64,000 nucleotides of DNA from Vibrio ishigakensis (GCF_024347675.1 NZ_AP024881.1:1178001-1242000); one strand, 5' to 3'. Counted from the first letter of the stretch, positions 21,564 to 31,575 are shown. Notes: a model not told the origin generated them from the letters alone. Translations and numbers: made by a program.

Positions 21564-23066
21564 TTAATCCTCCGCCAGAGGTTTGAAGCGACGAAGCTCT
21601 GTCAAACGATAACCCGTGTAGTTACCTAGCATTAGGATCGCCGCCAGTACGATTAGCTGTACGCCGATAAAGTTGAACGTTAGGTGCTGCACATAGGTAT
21701 TGGTCATTGCAAGGTATACAAGCACCGCAGTCAGTAGTGAGCCACCGCCTTGAAGCATTACCTCTTTCGCACCTTCTTCTTCCCATAGGATAGACATACG
21801 CTCGATAGTCCAAGATAGGATGATCATTGGGAAGAAGGTAATAGATAGACCCTCAACCAGACCTATGTTGAATGCAACGATGGTGAACACAGAAATGATC
21901 AGGATAACGGTAATGATCACCGCCGATATTCGCGCCACCAACAAGAGGTTAAGCTTGGACAGGTAACTTCGAATAACCAGACCTGTACCTACAATCAATA
22001 GGAAGCCGACAATACCTGTGACCAGTTGTGTCTGTACGAAAGCTACCGCAATCAGAACTGGCATAAAGGTACCTGAGGTCTTCAAACCAATCAGAATACG
22101 CAGGAATACTACGATAAGCGCACCGATAGGGATAAGCATGATGGTCTTAAACATCGATTGCTCTTCTAGGGGCAGGCTATGGATTGAGAAATTTAGCAGG
22201 TCATCAGAACGCACCTTGCTCGCCGTTGCTGCGCGAGGGGAGATATCCTGAGCAATCATAGAGAACAGCACTTGGCTGTTACGACCGCCAGTTACGTCCA
22301 GTAGTGATACGTTAGACTCATCCCAGATAAGGGTGTTCTCATCTTGCCCTTGCGCACCAGTCTCAGCATTGAACAGCGTCCAATCCTCGCCATTCCACAC
22401 CTCAACCATAGGTTGTATGGTCTGACGACGGCGACCGTCTTCTAGCTGAATAACGCCAACGGTTTTGTTAGGTACTTCAGCGTAAGAGAGTAGGGCAGCT
22501 AGCGCTTCAGGCTTAGTAAACTGATTTAGAAGTAGCGCAGCGTTCTGGCTGTTCTCATCGTTTAGTTTACGAATAAGCTCACGAGCAAAGGTTTGATCGT
22601 TGGCACTTCGCTCAGTGGCTTCTGCGATGATGGCTTGAGCGGCAGCTTCTTGGGGGCCATCGAACGTTGGCGGTTCGATCTCTTCAGGCTGTAGGGGTTT
22701 AACCTTAGCCTGAGGGTCTACAAGGAACTGTGCCTTATAATAAATGGTTTGCGGGCCTTCAGCGTGACGTATGGTCCATTCCGCGCGGCGACCGATGTCC
22801 GAAGTAACGAAAGCAACGCCATAGCCTGGTGATGAGGTTGACTCATCGACTAGGGTATAGCCGTTTTGCGTGCTAGGCGCAGCAAGAGAAACCGTTACTG
22901 GCTCCCCGTTTGCGACTAGCTCAACGCGCGCTTCCACATCCCAGAGCTCTCGGCTTTCGCCTGGAGTCCAAGGTACCCCGTAGGAGTCGTGGCGCTGGAT
23001 CATTAACGTAGCACCCGCGACGATCAACAAGGCGATAAAAATATAAAACGGCACTCGTGAAGTCAT
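21564..23066 (-). CDS. Inactive transglutaminase fused to seven transmembrane helices
   Basis: A 500-residue inner-membrane protein. One N-terminal helix (about 5-23) is followed by a soluble region (~25-300) resembling the catalytically dead transglutaminase-like domain of this family, without an evident Cys-His-Asp triad. It is then followed by seven hydrophobic helices from about residue 308 to 488. The soluble domain should face the periplasm. Known genomic pattern: this family sits between an ATP-grasp ligase and a retropepsin-like protease, exactly as here. The role is unproven; coupling cytosolic ligation to a periplasmic signal is inference. Confidence 0.83.
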   Translation of the reverse strand: MTSRVPFYIFIALLIVAGATLMIQRHDSYGVPWTPGESRELWDVEARVELVANGEPVTVSLAAPSTQNGYTLVDESTSSPGYGVAFVTSDIGRRAEWTIRHAEGPQTIYYKAQFLVDPQAKVKPLQPEEIEPPTFDGPQEAAAQAIIAEATERSANDQTFARELIRKLNDENSQNAALLLNQFTKPEALAALLSYAEVPNKTVGVIQLEDGRRRQTIQPMVEVWNGEDWTLFNAETGAQGQDENTLIWDESNVSLLDVTGGRNSQVLFSMIAQDISPRAATASKVRSDDLLNFSIHSLPLEEQSMFKTIMLIPIGALIVVFLRILIGLKTSGTFMPVLIAVAFVQTQLVTGIVGFLLIVGTGLVIRSYLSKLNLLLVARISAVIITVILIISVFTIVAFNIGLVEGLSITFFPMIILSWTIERMSILWEEEGAKEVMLQGGGSLLTAVLVYLAMTNTYVQHLTFNFIGVQLIVLAAILMLGNYTGYRLTELRRFKPLAED

Positions 23067-23098
23067 AACAATCCTTATTCTCGATGCGACCTAAAATG

Positions 23099-23857
23099 TC
23101 ACTGCTGTTGTGGTTTTGTTTGAACGTAAGTCTTGCTTACGTCTACTAATGCGATGTCCTTGATAAACTCGCGTCCCAAAAGTACCGCATGAGTCATATG
23201 GCTGCGGTCTGCCAAAGTAAATTGTGCTTTCTCACGGATATCGCCCAGCTTAATCCAAAGCTCAATCACGGCACGTCGCTCTGCTTTCGCAGTGTTGGAT
23301 TGACGTACCTTAGCGTAGCGAATCAGTGGCGCCTCCATCCATACTGGCTCGGCATCCTCTTCCTTATCCGTAGATAGGTTGAAACGCACCCACTTATTGC
23401 CGTTACGCTCAAATTCTTGAATATCGACCGCGTTTAGCGACGAGGTCGCAGCGCCGGTATCGATACGCGCTTCAAAGCTCTGGTTGATCTGTTCGAACTC
23501 GACCATTTCAATTGAGCCAAGCACGGTTTGTGTCTCTGCAATAGGCGTCGCAGGAATCACAATCGGTTCTGGTTTCTTCTGACTTTCATCAAGCAGTTGT
23601 CTTGCGTTCTGCTTAGCCAGATTGTCTACTCTTCTCGATAGTACAGATACATTGTCTTGTAGGCTGACTATGGTTGAATTTTGGGATTCTATTGTGGTTC
23701 TCAGGGCATCTAGCTGCTGCGTAATATTCTGCTCTGAGGTCTCAATAGCTTGCATCGACTCCTGTCTAAATTGTCTCTCTTCCTCTTGAGCTTTTTGAGA
23801 GCTAACACATCCGGAAAGTACTAAAACACCGGATAAGATGACAATGTGCTTGAGCAT
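23099..23857 (-). CDS. Retropepsin-like 'ATP-dependent zinc protease' family lipoprotein
   Basis: A 252-residue protein with a signal peptide and lipobox ending LVLSGC, so probably anchored in the outer or inner membrane facing the periplasm. Residues ~25-90 form a predicted coiled coil with heptads of Q/E/L. The C-terminal domain (~110-250) belongs to the family named putative ATP-dependent zinc protease, and has the aspartic-protease-type motif ARIDTGAATSSLNA. The DTGA motif suggests a retroviral-type aspartic fold rather than a zinc enzyme. First gene of the three-gene set; the 7TM gene follows 32 bases later. Confidence 0.83.
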   Translation of the reverse strand: MLKHIVILSGVLVLSGCVSSQKAQEEERQFRQESMQAIETSEQNITQQLDALRTTIESQNSTIVSLQDNVSVLSRRVDNLAKQNARQLLDESQKKPEPIVIPATPIAETQTVLGSIEMVEFEQINQSFEARIDTGAATSSLNAVDIQEFERNGNKWVRFNLSTDKEEDAEPVWMEAPLIRYAKVRQSNTAKAERRAVIELWIKLGDIREKAQFTLADRSHMTHAVLLGREFIKDIALVDVSKTYVQTKPQQQ

Positions 23858-24028
23858 TGTTGGCCTATTATTGTTTTCTATTATTTAACGAGTTTAACCA
23901 CTTTGATTTTGTGCAATCTGTGGCTATTCAATTACTCTCAATCGAGTGTAGCTTATAAAAAATTCTTCGTGAAGTTTCAACGTGTTATCTCACAAAGAGT
24001 TGTGCAATTTACAAACAAAACGCTCAAT

Positions 24029-25003
24029 TTATTGAGGATTTTCACCAATCAAGATAGCGCGTCGTGGAGCAGGGTATCCCTCGACGGTTTTACTTGGATC
24101 GGTAGGGTCTAGATATTCAGGTAGTGAGTTGTGTGTCATCCACTCAGTGCTGCGCTGTTCGCCAACCGAGGTTACGTTCTCGTCAACGATACGAACATTC
24201 ACTAAGCCACACTTCTCCATCCATACCTTAAGTGCCTTCGCTGAAGGGAAGAAGTAGACATTACGCATTTGAGCGTATCTGTCCGCCGGTACCAGTACCG
24301 CATTCTCGTCTCCATCGATAACTAGAGTCTCTAGCACCATCTCACCACCTGGGACAAGTTGGTTCTTAAGCTGAACAATATGATCCAGTGGAGAGCGGCG
24401 GTGATAGAGCACGCCCATGCTAAAGACAGTGTCAAAGGCTTTTAGTTCAGGAAGCTGCTCGATGCCCAGTGGCAACAGGTGAACACGCTGATCGTTGTTC
24501 ATCATTTTGCGCACGGCTTCAAATTGCACCAAGAACAGATGCGATGGGTCGATACCAACACATAAACGCGCGCCTTCACCCAGCATGCGCCACATGTGAT
24601 AGCCATTACCACAGCCCACATCCAATACCGAACGGTTCTTCAAAGGCGAAATATGTGGAAGTAGGCGATCCCATTTCCAGTCTGAGCGCCATTCAGTGTC
24701 GATATGGATATCGTGCAAATTGTATGGGCCTTTACGCCAAGGGTGGAAAGTCCTTAACAAGTTTTCTAGTTTCTTCTTCTCTCCCTCAATAAGTGGGTGT
24801 TTGTTAGATACACTCACCTCATATTTGAGTTCAATATTGTCAGGAGAAAGGGCAGGAATCTTGTTGAGAGCTCTCAGCCAGCGGTCAAAGTCACCGTGTT
24901 CAGCACGTTGCCATTCGATAAGCTGTTTTGGCAGGATTTCTAGCCAAGGATGGAGGCGAGTATCCTGAGCGATAAGTTGGTAAAAATTGGCGAAATTAAA
25001 CAT
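24029..25003 (-). CDS. cmoB: tRNA U34 carboxymethyltransferase
   Basis: A 324-residue SAM-fold enzyme that transfers the carboxymethyl group of carboxy-SAM to 5-hydroxyuridine at the tRNA wobble position, giving cmo5U. Motif I is [17 protein letters not shown]; also visible are [25 protein letters not shown] and [14 protein letters not shown], matching E. coli CmoB (323 aa). CmoA, which makes carboxy-SAM and is usually adjacent, is not encoded upstream here, so it must lie elsewhere. Confidence 0.96.
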   Translation of the reverse strand: MFNFANFYQLIAQDTRLHPWLEILPKQLIEWQRAEHGDFDRWLRALNKIPALSPDNIELKYEVSVSNKHPLIEGEKKKLENLLRTFHPWRKGPYNLHDIHIDTEWRSDWKWDRLLPHISPLKNRSVLDVGCGNGYHMWRMLGEGARLCVGIDPSHLFLVQFEAVRKMMNNDQRVHLLPLGIEQLPELKAFDTVFSMGVLYHRRSPLDHIVQLKNQLVPGGEMVLETLVIDGDENAVLVPADRYAQMRNVYFFPSAKALKVWMEKCGLVNVRIVDENVTSVGEQRSTEWMTHNSLPEYLDPTDPSKTVEGYPAPRRAILIGENPQ

Positions 25004-25347
25004 TTATTTCAACTGGTTATTCAACATAGTTTGAGCGTGCAAAACCTTACACCTCAAAGGCTCAAATTGATAGAGATTCTGGGAGTTTTGATGTCAAAAT
25101 TGAGTTAAATGGTGAATGTTTGTTAGCTAGATATACATATCCTTGCTGAATATAATATTCATTCACTGAATAGAATTTGGTTAACCCAATTCTTGACCTA
25201 TGCAAATAGCCCCTAAATCCCTAGTAAAATTAAGGTATATGACAGCGTTTTAGTATAGCTAGAAACTTGAGTTTGATTGAGTATAATAGCGACACTACAA
25301 CGTCTAATAGTAGACGTAACATTGGACAAAACATTATAGGAATAGTG
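25004..25347. other. cmoB/ppaC divergent intergenic region
   Basis: 344 AT-rich bases with no convincing gene. It contains TATAAT at 25282-25287 with an extended TGAG upstream, a likely ppaC -10 box. In the ppaC leader there is an 18-base inverted repeat (ACGTCTA/TAGACGT, 25300-25317) followed by the ribosome site AGGAAT. Confidence 0.5.
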
Positions 25348-26253
25348 ATGATTTTAGTTGTTGGTCATAAGAACCCTGATAGCGATAGCATCTGTGCAGC
25401 TCTAGCGGCTACAGATTTTCTTAAAGCACGTGGCGTTGAAGCAATGCCAATTCGCCAAGGGGAAATTAACCGCGAGACTCAACACATTCTAGAGCAAGCG
25501 GGTCTTGAGCAACCTGAGTTCCGTACCTCAGTAGCAGGCGAGAAAGTTTGGCTTGTTGACTACAGCGATCTGGCTCAAGCACCAGACGACATCAACGAAG
25601 CAGAAATTCTAGGTATCGTTGACCACCACCGTCTAGGTGACGTGATGACAGTTAACCCACTTGAAGCATGGATCTGGCCTGTAGGCTGTTCTTGTACAGT
25701 ACTGTTCAACATGTTCCAGATTGAAGGTTACGAGATCCCTAAATCAACTGCAGTTGTAATGCTGTCAGCTATCCTTTCTGACACTGTAGGTTTTGCATCT
25801 CCAACTTGTACTCAAAAAGACAAGGACGCAGTTGAAGCACTTGCTAAGATTGCTGAAGTTGAAGACCTAGACGCATTTATCAAAGCGCTTCTAATCGCTA
25901 AGACTGATATCGAAGGCCTATCCCCAGCTGAGCTAGTTGAGAAAGACCTTAAAGCTTACCCATTCAACGGTCGCGACGTAGTAGTTGGTCAGATTGAGCT
26001 TGCGACTCTTGAGCAAGTAGACGGTCAAATCGAAGCACTAGAGCAAGACCTAGAGCGCCGCTGCTCTGAAGAAGGCCTAGCGTTTGCAGCAGTAATGCTG
26101 ACTGACATCACTACTGCAACAACTCGTCTTCTATACAAAGGTGAGTGGGCTGCGAAGCTAGACAAGCACGCTGACAATGGCGTACTTATGATGGAAAACA
26201 CCCTTAGCCGTAAGAAGCAAGGCTGGCCATGGCTTCAAACTGAGCTAGCTTAA
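25348..26253 (+). CDS. ppaC: Manganese-dependent inorganic pyrophosphatase (family II)
   Basis: A 301-residue DHH-family phosphoesterase that hydrolyses pyrophosphate. The N-terminal domain has the metal motifs GHKNPDSDS, then VDYSD and GIVDHHRLGD. The C-terminal DHHA2 domain has SRKKQ near the end, which binds substrate. The start was set at ATG 25348 because MILVVGHKNPDSDSI is the family N-terminus and AGGAAT lies upstream; an in-frame TTG 27 codons earlier is in leader. No regulatory CBS domains are present, as expected for the short form. Confidence 0.96.
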   Translation: MILVVGHKNPDSDSICAALAATDFLKARGVEAMPIRQGEINRETQHILEQAGLEQPEFRTSVAGEKVWLVDYSDLAQAPDDINEAEILGIVDHHRLGDVMTVNPLEAWIWPVGCSCTVLFNMFQIEGYEIPKSTAVVMLSAILSDTVGFASPTCTQKDKDAVEALAKIAEVEDLDAFIKALLIAKTDIEGLSPAELVEKDLKAYPFNGRDVVVGQIELATLEQVDGQIEALEQDLERRCSEEGLAFAAVMLTDITTATTRLLYKGEWAAKLDKHADNGVLMMENTLSRKKQGWPWLQTELA

Positions 26254-26275
26254 TCGCGCTTAGTCATTGAACATA

Positions 26276-26307
26276 AAAATGCCGCTCAATTTGAGCGGCA
26301 TTTTTTT
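26276..26307. terminator. Bidirectional terminator between ppaC and sapF
   Basis: AATGCCGCTCAA/TTGAGCGGCATT stem with A-run left and T-run right, between convergent genes. Confidence 0.88.
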
Positions 26308-26322
26308 ATCCAGAATTTAAAC

Positions 26323-27114
26323 CTAGCAACGGCTGTAGTTGCGATTCTTGTAGAAGTGATTATCAACCAGCTTCTGGGTAATAGTGTGCTCTGGTTCAGT
26401 GAGCACCTTTAAGGTATCCCCGGACTCCACTACCTCTCCCTGTGACATCACCATCACCTTATCTGAGATGTGCTTGATGATACCTATCTGCTGAGACACA
26501 TAGATAAAAGACACACCCATCTCATCTTGAAGCTCTAGAAGCAAGTTAATGATCTGAGAGCGCATCGCCATATCCAAACCATTAAGCGCTTCATCGGCAA
26601 TGATGATGGAGGGTTGCAGGATCAGGGCGCGAGCAATACAGACGCGCTGCTTTTGACCCGCCGCTAACATTTGCGGATAGAAATATGCGTGCTCAGGTAG
26701 CAGACCCACACGGCGCAGTGTGTCGATAACACGGCGCTGCCTCGCCTCAGGTGGCATATTGGTGTTTCGCTTAAGCGGACCTTCTAAGATACGGCCTATT
26801 TGAATACGCGGATTCAAAGATAGATTCGGGTCTTGGAAGATAACGCGGATAAGCTTACAACGTGTAGAGTAATCTTTGTGCTCTAGCTTTTCGCCGTTTA
26901 CAAAGATCTCACCGGAAGTCGGCTCGATTACGCCGGCTAGCATCTTAGCTAGGGTAGATTTTCCTGAAGAGTTTTGCCCAATCAGAGCTAGGGTTTGTCC
27001 AGCTTCCAGAGAGAAACTTACTGGTTTCACCGCATCAAAGTATTGTTTGCGGAACAGGCCATAGCGGTTAACGAAGGTCTTACTCAGATTTCGTACTTCT
27101 AACAGGGCACTCAT
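26323..27114 (-). CDS. sapF: Sap peptide/putrescine ABC transporter, ATPase SapF
   Basis: A 263-residue ABC ATPase. Walker A is [13 protein letters not shown] and Walker B is [13 protein letters not shown]. The usual LSGGQ signature is replaced by a degenerate [16 protein letters not shown], as in other SapF proteins. The Sap system is linked to antimicrobial-peptide resistance, potassium uptake (SapD with Trk) and, in E. coli, putrescine export. Last gene of sapABCDF, with ATGA-type overlap with sapD. Confidence 0.94.
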   Translation of the reverse strand: MSALLEVRNLSKTFVNRYGLFRKQYFDAVKPVSFSLEAGQTLALIGQNSSGKSTLAKMLAGVIEPTSGEIFVNGEKLEHKDYSTRCKLIRVIFQDPNLSLNPRIQIGRILEGPLKRNTNMPPEARQRRVIDTLRRVGLLPEHAYFYPQMLAAGQKQRVCIARALILQPSIIIADEALNGLDMAMRSQIINLLLELQDEMGVSFIYVSQQIGIIKHISDKVMVMSQGEVVESGDTLKVLTEPEHTITQKLVDNHFYKNRNYSRC

Positions 27115-28106
27115 GCTTTCACCTTGGTATTGAGCGGGAAGTGGCAGTTATATTTGTGGTCTTTCTCTTTCTTAGACTGAGGCGCTTTAACGCACTTATG
27201 CTGAGCATACGGGCAACGTGGACCTAATCGGCAACCGATCGGTAGGTGCTGTAGGGGAGGGATACTCCCAGAAAGAGATTGCAATTTCTGCTTGTGAGGT
27301 AGCCAACCACTAAAGTCAGGCACCGCTTCGAGAAGCGCTTGAGTATAAGGGTGCTTTGGCGCAGCCAATAGTTTCTCGGTGGGTGCTGATTCCACACTCT
27401 GACCGCAATACATTACGGTGATCTTGCTTGCCCATTGAGTAATGGTGGCAAGGTCATGACCAATCAGCAAAATCGTAGTGTTGCCAACCTGATTCATTCG
27501 GCTAAGTAGCTTCAAAATCTGGGTTTGAGTGATCGGATCCAAGTCATTGGTTGGCTCATCGGCAATCAAGATCTTAGGCTTAGCGGCGATAGCCATGGCA
27601 ATCATCACCTTTTGACACTCACCGTCGGTAAGCTCATATGGATAGCTACGCATGATGCGCGAATGTTCCTTGATACCTACCTTGTGCAGAAGCGCGATAG
27701 AGGTCTTCTTGCGCCAGTTCCAGCGCTGCCAGATCTTACCTTCAAAGGTGCGCGATGGGATCGATTCAGCCAGTTGCTGGCCCACGCGCTCGCTAGGGTC
27801 AAGGCAGGTAGATGGCTCTTGGAAGATCATCGCTATCTGTTCGGCGATAACCTTGCGACGCTCTTTTGGTTTAAGTGCTAAAAGATCGATATCACCCAAA
27901 CGCATTCTGTCCGCAGTGATACGCCAGTTCTCTTTGCTAAGACCAACAATTGCCTTAGCAATAAGACTCTTACCTGAGCCTGATTCACCCACAAGACCGC
28001 GTATTTCGCCCTCGTTAATGGTCAGACTCATGCGGTCTACTGCTTTTACTAGCCCTTGCGGAGTCTCAATCTCAATGGTGACGTGACGAAAATCTAAAAC
28101 CGGCAT
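27111..28106 (-). CDS. sapD: Sap ABC transporter, ATPase SapD
   Basis: A 331-residue dipeptide-type ABC ATPase. Walker A is [13 protein letters not shown], the Q-loop is [11 protein letters not shown], Walker B is [13 protein letters not shown], and the H-loop is LLIGHDLA. The signature is also degenerate ([14 protein letters not shown]). The C-terminal oligopeptide-transporter extension contains a Cys cluster ([14 protein letters not shown]) typical of Dpp/Opp/Sap ATPases. SapD alone can energise Trk potassium channels in E. coli. It abuts sapC with no gap. Confidence 0.95.
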   Translation of the reverse strand: MPVLDFRHVTIEIETPQGLVKAVDRMSLTINEGEIRGLVGESGSGKSLIAKAIVGLSKENWRITADRMRLGDIDLLALKPKERRKVIAEQIAMIFQEPSTCLDPSERVGQQLAESIPSRTFEGKIWQRWNWRKKTSIALLHKVGIKEHSRIMRSYPYELTDGECQKVMIAMAIAAKPKILIADEPTNDLDPITQTQILKLLSRMNQVGNTTILLIGHDLATITQWASKITVMYCGQSVESAPTEKLLAAPKHPYTQALLEAVPDFSGWLPHKQKLQSLSGSIPPLQHLPIGCRLGPRCPYAQHKCVKAPQSKKEKDHKYNCHFPLNTKVKA

Positions 28107-28994
28107 TTACTCTACTCCCGCATTTAGGGCGTCACGCACACCCTCACCAACTAGGTTGATGGTGATAACTGTATACATAATAACAAGACCTGGTAGCACC
28201 ACTGTCCATGGAGCAAGATAGATAAGCTCTACAGAGTCACCCAGGATAGCGCCCCATTCAGGGCTCGGTGCCTGCGCTCCAAGGCCCAAGAAACCAAGCG
28301 CGGTAATATCTAGGATGGCGATAGTCAGTGCAAAGGTAAACTCAGCAGCAAAGGCTGCCAAGATATTTGGCAAGATAGAAACGGTCAGTAGATACCAATT
28401 GTCGGCGCCGTCGAGCTTAGCCGACATGATGTAATCTTTCTCTACCTCATTATGAATGGCTTGATAAGCAGAACGGATAAATCTTGGTACCAAGGCCAAG
28501 CAGATAGCCAGCATCACAGGCACCATGCCCGTACCTAGGAAAGCGATAAAGATGAGCGCCAATAGCAGTGATGGAATAGACATCACCACGTCCAGCAGGT
28601 GGTTTAGGATACTGGATAGAAGTCCTCGGGTCATACCTGCAAGCGCACCGATAATGCTGCCCACGATAGCGGCAATTATGGTGATCAATACCGCTGAGCC
28701 TATGGTCACTTGAGAGCCAATCAAGAGGCGAGATAAGATATCGCGACCCAAGTCATCGGTGCCTAAGAAGTACTCGATTGCCCCTTCTTTTGCCCATGAT
28801 GGCGGCTGAAGCAAGACTGAAGATTGAGCGATAGGGTCGTGCGGCGCTATAAAGGTCGCAGTTAGGGTAATAAGGGCAATCACACCCAGATTCCACAGAC
28901 CAAACATCGCCAAATTATTGCTACGAAAATGACGCCAGAATCGCTCGCGCTGGGTTGGAATATTCTCTTCCAGATAAACACTAGTATTTAGCAT
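28107..28994 (-). CDS. sapC: Sap ABC transporter permease SapC
   Basis: A 295-residue inner-membrane permease of the DppC type. It has an N-terminal helix (~30-50), the FLGTDDLGRDILSRLL periplasmic signature, four or five further helices, and the ATPase-contact EAA loop (DGADNWYLLTVSILPNI). The ATG at 28994 is preferred over an in-frame site 28 codons upstream because its N-terminus matches E. coli SapC. It overlaps the sapB 3' end by 14 bases, implying coupling. Confidence 0.94.
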   Translation of the reverse strand: MLNTSVYLEENIPTQRERFWRHFRSNNLAMFGLWNLGVIALITLTATFIAPHDPIAQSSVLLQPPSWAKEGAIEYFLGTDDLGRDILSRLLIGSQVTIGSAVLITIIAAIVGSIIGALAGMTRGLLSSILNHLLDVVMSIPSLLLALIFIAFLGTGMVPVMLAICLALVPRFIRSAYQAIHNEVEKDYIMSAKLDGADNWYLLTVSILPNILAAFAAEFTFALTIAILDITALGFLGLGAQAPSPEWGAILGDSVELIYLAPWTVVLPGLVIMYTVITINLVGEGVRDALNAGVE

Positions 28995-29943
28995 ACCATT
29001 CCTTACGAGCCAGTGGATTGATGATGGTGCCGACCAATTCAGAGAGGATCTGGGTTGCAAGTACAAAGGTTGCAACAACCATTACGCCGGCTTGTATTGC
29101 CACATAGTCTCGAGTTGCCAGAGCGTCGAGAAGATAGCGTCCTATCCCTGGCCAGTTAAAGATGGATTCTGTGATGATGGCGAAGGTGAGCATACTGGAT
29201 AGCTGCACTCCTATCATTGGGATAATAGGAGGAATAGCGTTACGCAATACGTGCTGGAACATGATCTCTAGCTTGGAAAGGCCTTTGATCTTCGCCACTC
29301 GGATATAGTTCTTGCTAATCACCTCTGCTACAGAGGCGCGCATAAGGCGAATAAACTGAGTTGTTGGCGCAAGAGCTAACACAAATGCTGGAAGAATAAG
29401 ATGCTTCAATACGCTAGCAAAGGCGGCCTCTCTGTTAGGGGAGTCACTCAGCCAAGCATCTACCAAGGCAAAGCCTGTGATGTGGTCAATGTCATATAGA
29501 AGGTTGTAGCGCCCTGAGATAGGTAGCCATTCTAGCTCTAGGGAGAACAGCATTACCAGAAGTAGCGCCACCCAGAATAGAGGAGCCGAATACCCTGCCA
29601 TTGAAAAGAAGGAGATAATTCGGTCTGACCATTTGTTCATACGAACGCCAGCCACAGTACCTAGCGGGATACCGATACTCAATGCCAAGATAAAGGCTAA
29701 TAAGCACAGCTCCAAGGTAGCGCTAAATACGATGCGTACCTCTTCGAAAATAGGCTCTCCATTAGCGTTAGTGCCAAGGTTTAACTGCAGAAGCTGAGAG
29801 ATATACTCCTGCCAGCCGGGCCAAAAATCTTCGATAGCCCAAGGTGAGGTGGCATCTAGCCTCAGAATGGAATAACCCACCAAAGACAGGATTAATAGAG
29901 TGATAATAAATAGGTTGAGACGGCGAATGGTGTAGATAAACAC
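28981..29943 (-). CDS. sapB: Sap ABC transporter permease SapB
   Basis: A 320-residue DppB-type permease with six predicted helices. It has the N-terminal IRRLNLFIITLLILSLVGYS helix and an EAA loop near KGLSKLEIMFQHVLRNAIPP. The C-terminal FNWPGIGRYLLDALATRDY motif is common to oligopeptide permeases. It starts directly after the sapA stop. Confidence 0.94.
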   Translation of the reverse strand: MFIYTIRRLNLFIITLLILSLVGYSILRLDATSPWAIEDFWPGWQEYISQLLQLNLGTNANGEPIFEEVRIVFSATLELCLLAFILALSIGIPLGTVAGVRMNKWSDRIISFFSMAGYSAPLFWVALLLVMLFSLELEWLPISGRYNLLYDIDHITGFALVDAWLSDSPNREAAFASVLKHLILPAFVLALAPTTQFIRLMRASVAEVISKNYIRVAKIKGLSKLEIMFQHVLRNAIPPIIPMIGVQLSSMLTFAIITESIFNWPGIGRYLLDALATRDYVAIQAGVMVVATFVLATQILSELVGTIINPLARKEWYAKY

Positions 29944-31575
29944 TTACTTCTCCCTCTCAACGTTTTCAAAGCTCAAGGTATTAAACGGACTGGCGTTAAA
30001 TCCTTTTAGAGACTTGTGTTTGGCTTGGAACTGCATGCCGTGGGCGATAGGCACAACGGGCACCTCTTCATTGAGCATATTCTGCGCTTGTCGATAAAGA
30101 TTGAGGCGATAACGCTGCTCAGTAGTCTCTTTAGCAAGATTGAGCAGGAAGTCGAAATCTGGATTACACCAGGTAGATATGTTCAGACCTGCAAACTCGG
30201 CATTGCATGAGAGTAGGGGTCTAAAGAAGTTGTCTGGGTCGGTAGTGTCGGCGCTCCAACCAGAGAGAATCATATCCGCGGAGGCGCGCTCACGGATCTG
30301 AGTACGGGTCAGCCTTTCATCGAGCAAGATATCCAGCTTGATGCCGATATCCGCAAAGTTGGACTGAAGTAGCTCAGCTACCTTGCGCGGACTTGGATTA
30401 TACACCGTAGGCTCAGCCTGAACCCAGATAGAAAGCTCTAGTCCCTTGCCGTAACCGGCCTCTCTTAAAAGCGCTCGTGCGTAATTTCTATCGTATCGCA
30501 CCTGTGAGCTATCTTTCTGATAAGCCCAGGATTCTGGCGGCAGGATAGAGAAAGCAGGGGTGCCATAGCCGTAGTAAACCGAATCTATGATGGCGCTGCG
30601 ATTAACGGCGAGGTTTAACGCCTTACGAACGCGAACATCATTCAAAGCCGGGCTTTGCGTTTGCAGAGCGATAAACGAGACGTTCATGCTCGGGTGGGCT
30701 TGCAAAACAAGATTCGGGTTTTGCTGTATGGTCGGGATCTGGCTTGATTTAGGTGCATATAGCACGTCGCACTTGTTGCGAAGCAGTTTGGCTAGCGTAC
30801 CTGTACCACGAGAGGAGATATCGAACACCACCTGCTCCATCTTAGGCTTGCCGTTCCAATAGTCATGGTTACTGCGAAGACGCACAAAGTCATTAACGCT
30901 GTATTCATCAAGATAAAATGGCCCAGTACCAACAGGATGGGTGTCGATGTACTGCTTTAAGTCTGACTTGATCAGAAGATCGCCATACTCTTTGGATTGT
31001 ATTGCAGAGTAGATGGTAGAAAGATTTGGCAAGAAGGTGTTGTCAGGTGCACTCAAGACAAATTTCACATGTCTGTCATCCAGTGCCACAACATCTTTTA
31101 CCGTCTGGCTGAAGCCTATTGCTGAGAACCAAGGGTAATCAGCACCTCCCACGTAGTGGAATGGATGGCTACTATCTAGTATACGGTCGAAGGTGAACAC
31201 CACATCGTCGGCGTTCATTGTACGAGTTGGGGTAAACCAATCCGTCGTTTGGAAGGTGACATTGTCACGCAGAGTGAAGATATACTCAGTTCTTGCCTCA
31301 TTCATTTGCCAGCTAGTGGCAAGCATAGGCTTTAGCTCGTGGTCATCTTCAGAAAGATGCACAAGGGTATTAAACAGCTGAGGCGCTAGGGCTTCTGCTG
31401 CAATATCGTTGTCCACCCTTTGCGGGTTGAGTGACAGTGGCGTGCCTTGGCCACAGAAGATAAAGCCATTTTGCTTTATTTGTTCGCGAGCGTCCGTGTC
31501 GTCGCAACCGGTAAGGTAAATGCCTGCAACTAGCAGGGCTCCGGTCTTTAACACTCGCCAAAGGTCAGCTTTCAT
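29944..31575 (-). CDS. sapA: Sap ABC transporter periplasmic binding protein SapA
   Basis: A 543-residue family-5 extracellular solute-binding protein. The start at ATG 31575 gives a basic N-terminus, a hydrophobic stretch and a clear lipobox ending IYLTGC, so this SapA is predicted to be a lipoprotein. The mature protein shows the SBP5 signature around TPTRTMNADDVVFTFDRIL and the later VRKALNLAVNRSAI. First gene of sapABCDF, next to pspF as in E. coli. A TTG five codons upstream is an alternative start. Confidence 0.93.
   Translation of the reverse strand: MKADLWRVLKTGALLVAGIYLTGCDDTDAREQIKQNGFIFCGQGTPLSLNPQRVDNDIAAEALAPQLFNTLVHLSEDDHELKPMLATSWQMNEARTEYIFTLRDNVTFQTTDWFTPTRTMNADDVVFTFDRILDSSHPFHYVGGADYPWFSAIGFSQTVKDVVALDDRHVKFVLSAPDNTFLPNLSTIYSAIQSKEYGDLLIKSDLKQYIDTHPVGTGPFYLDEYSVNDFVRLRSNHDYWNGKPKMEQVVFDISSRGTGTLAKLLRNKCDVLYAPKSSQIPTIQQNPNLVLQAHPSMNVSFIALQTQSPALNDVRVRKALNLAVNRSAIIDSVYYGYGTPAFSILPPESWAYQKDSSQVRYDRNYARALLREAGYGKGLELSIWVQAEPTVYNPSPRKVAELLQSNFADIGIKLDILLDERLTRTQIRERASADMILSGWSADTTDPDNFFRPLLSCNAEFAGLNISTWCNPDFDFLLNLAKETTEQRYRLNLYRQAQNMLNEEVPVVPIAHGMQFQAKHKSLKGFNASPFNTLSFENVEREK

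Noticed and set aside
23846..24112. 88-codon plus-strand frame across the cmoB/protease gap
   Set aside because: AT-rich and partly antisense to cmoB; no ribosome site or recognisable family.
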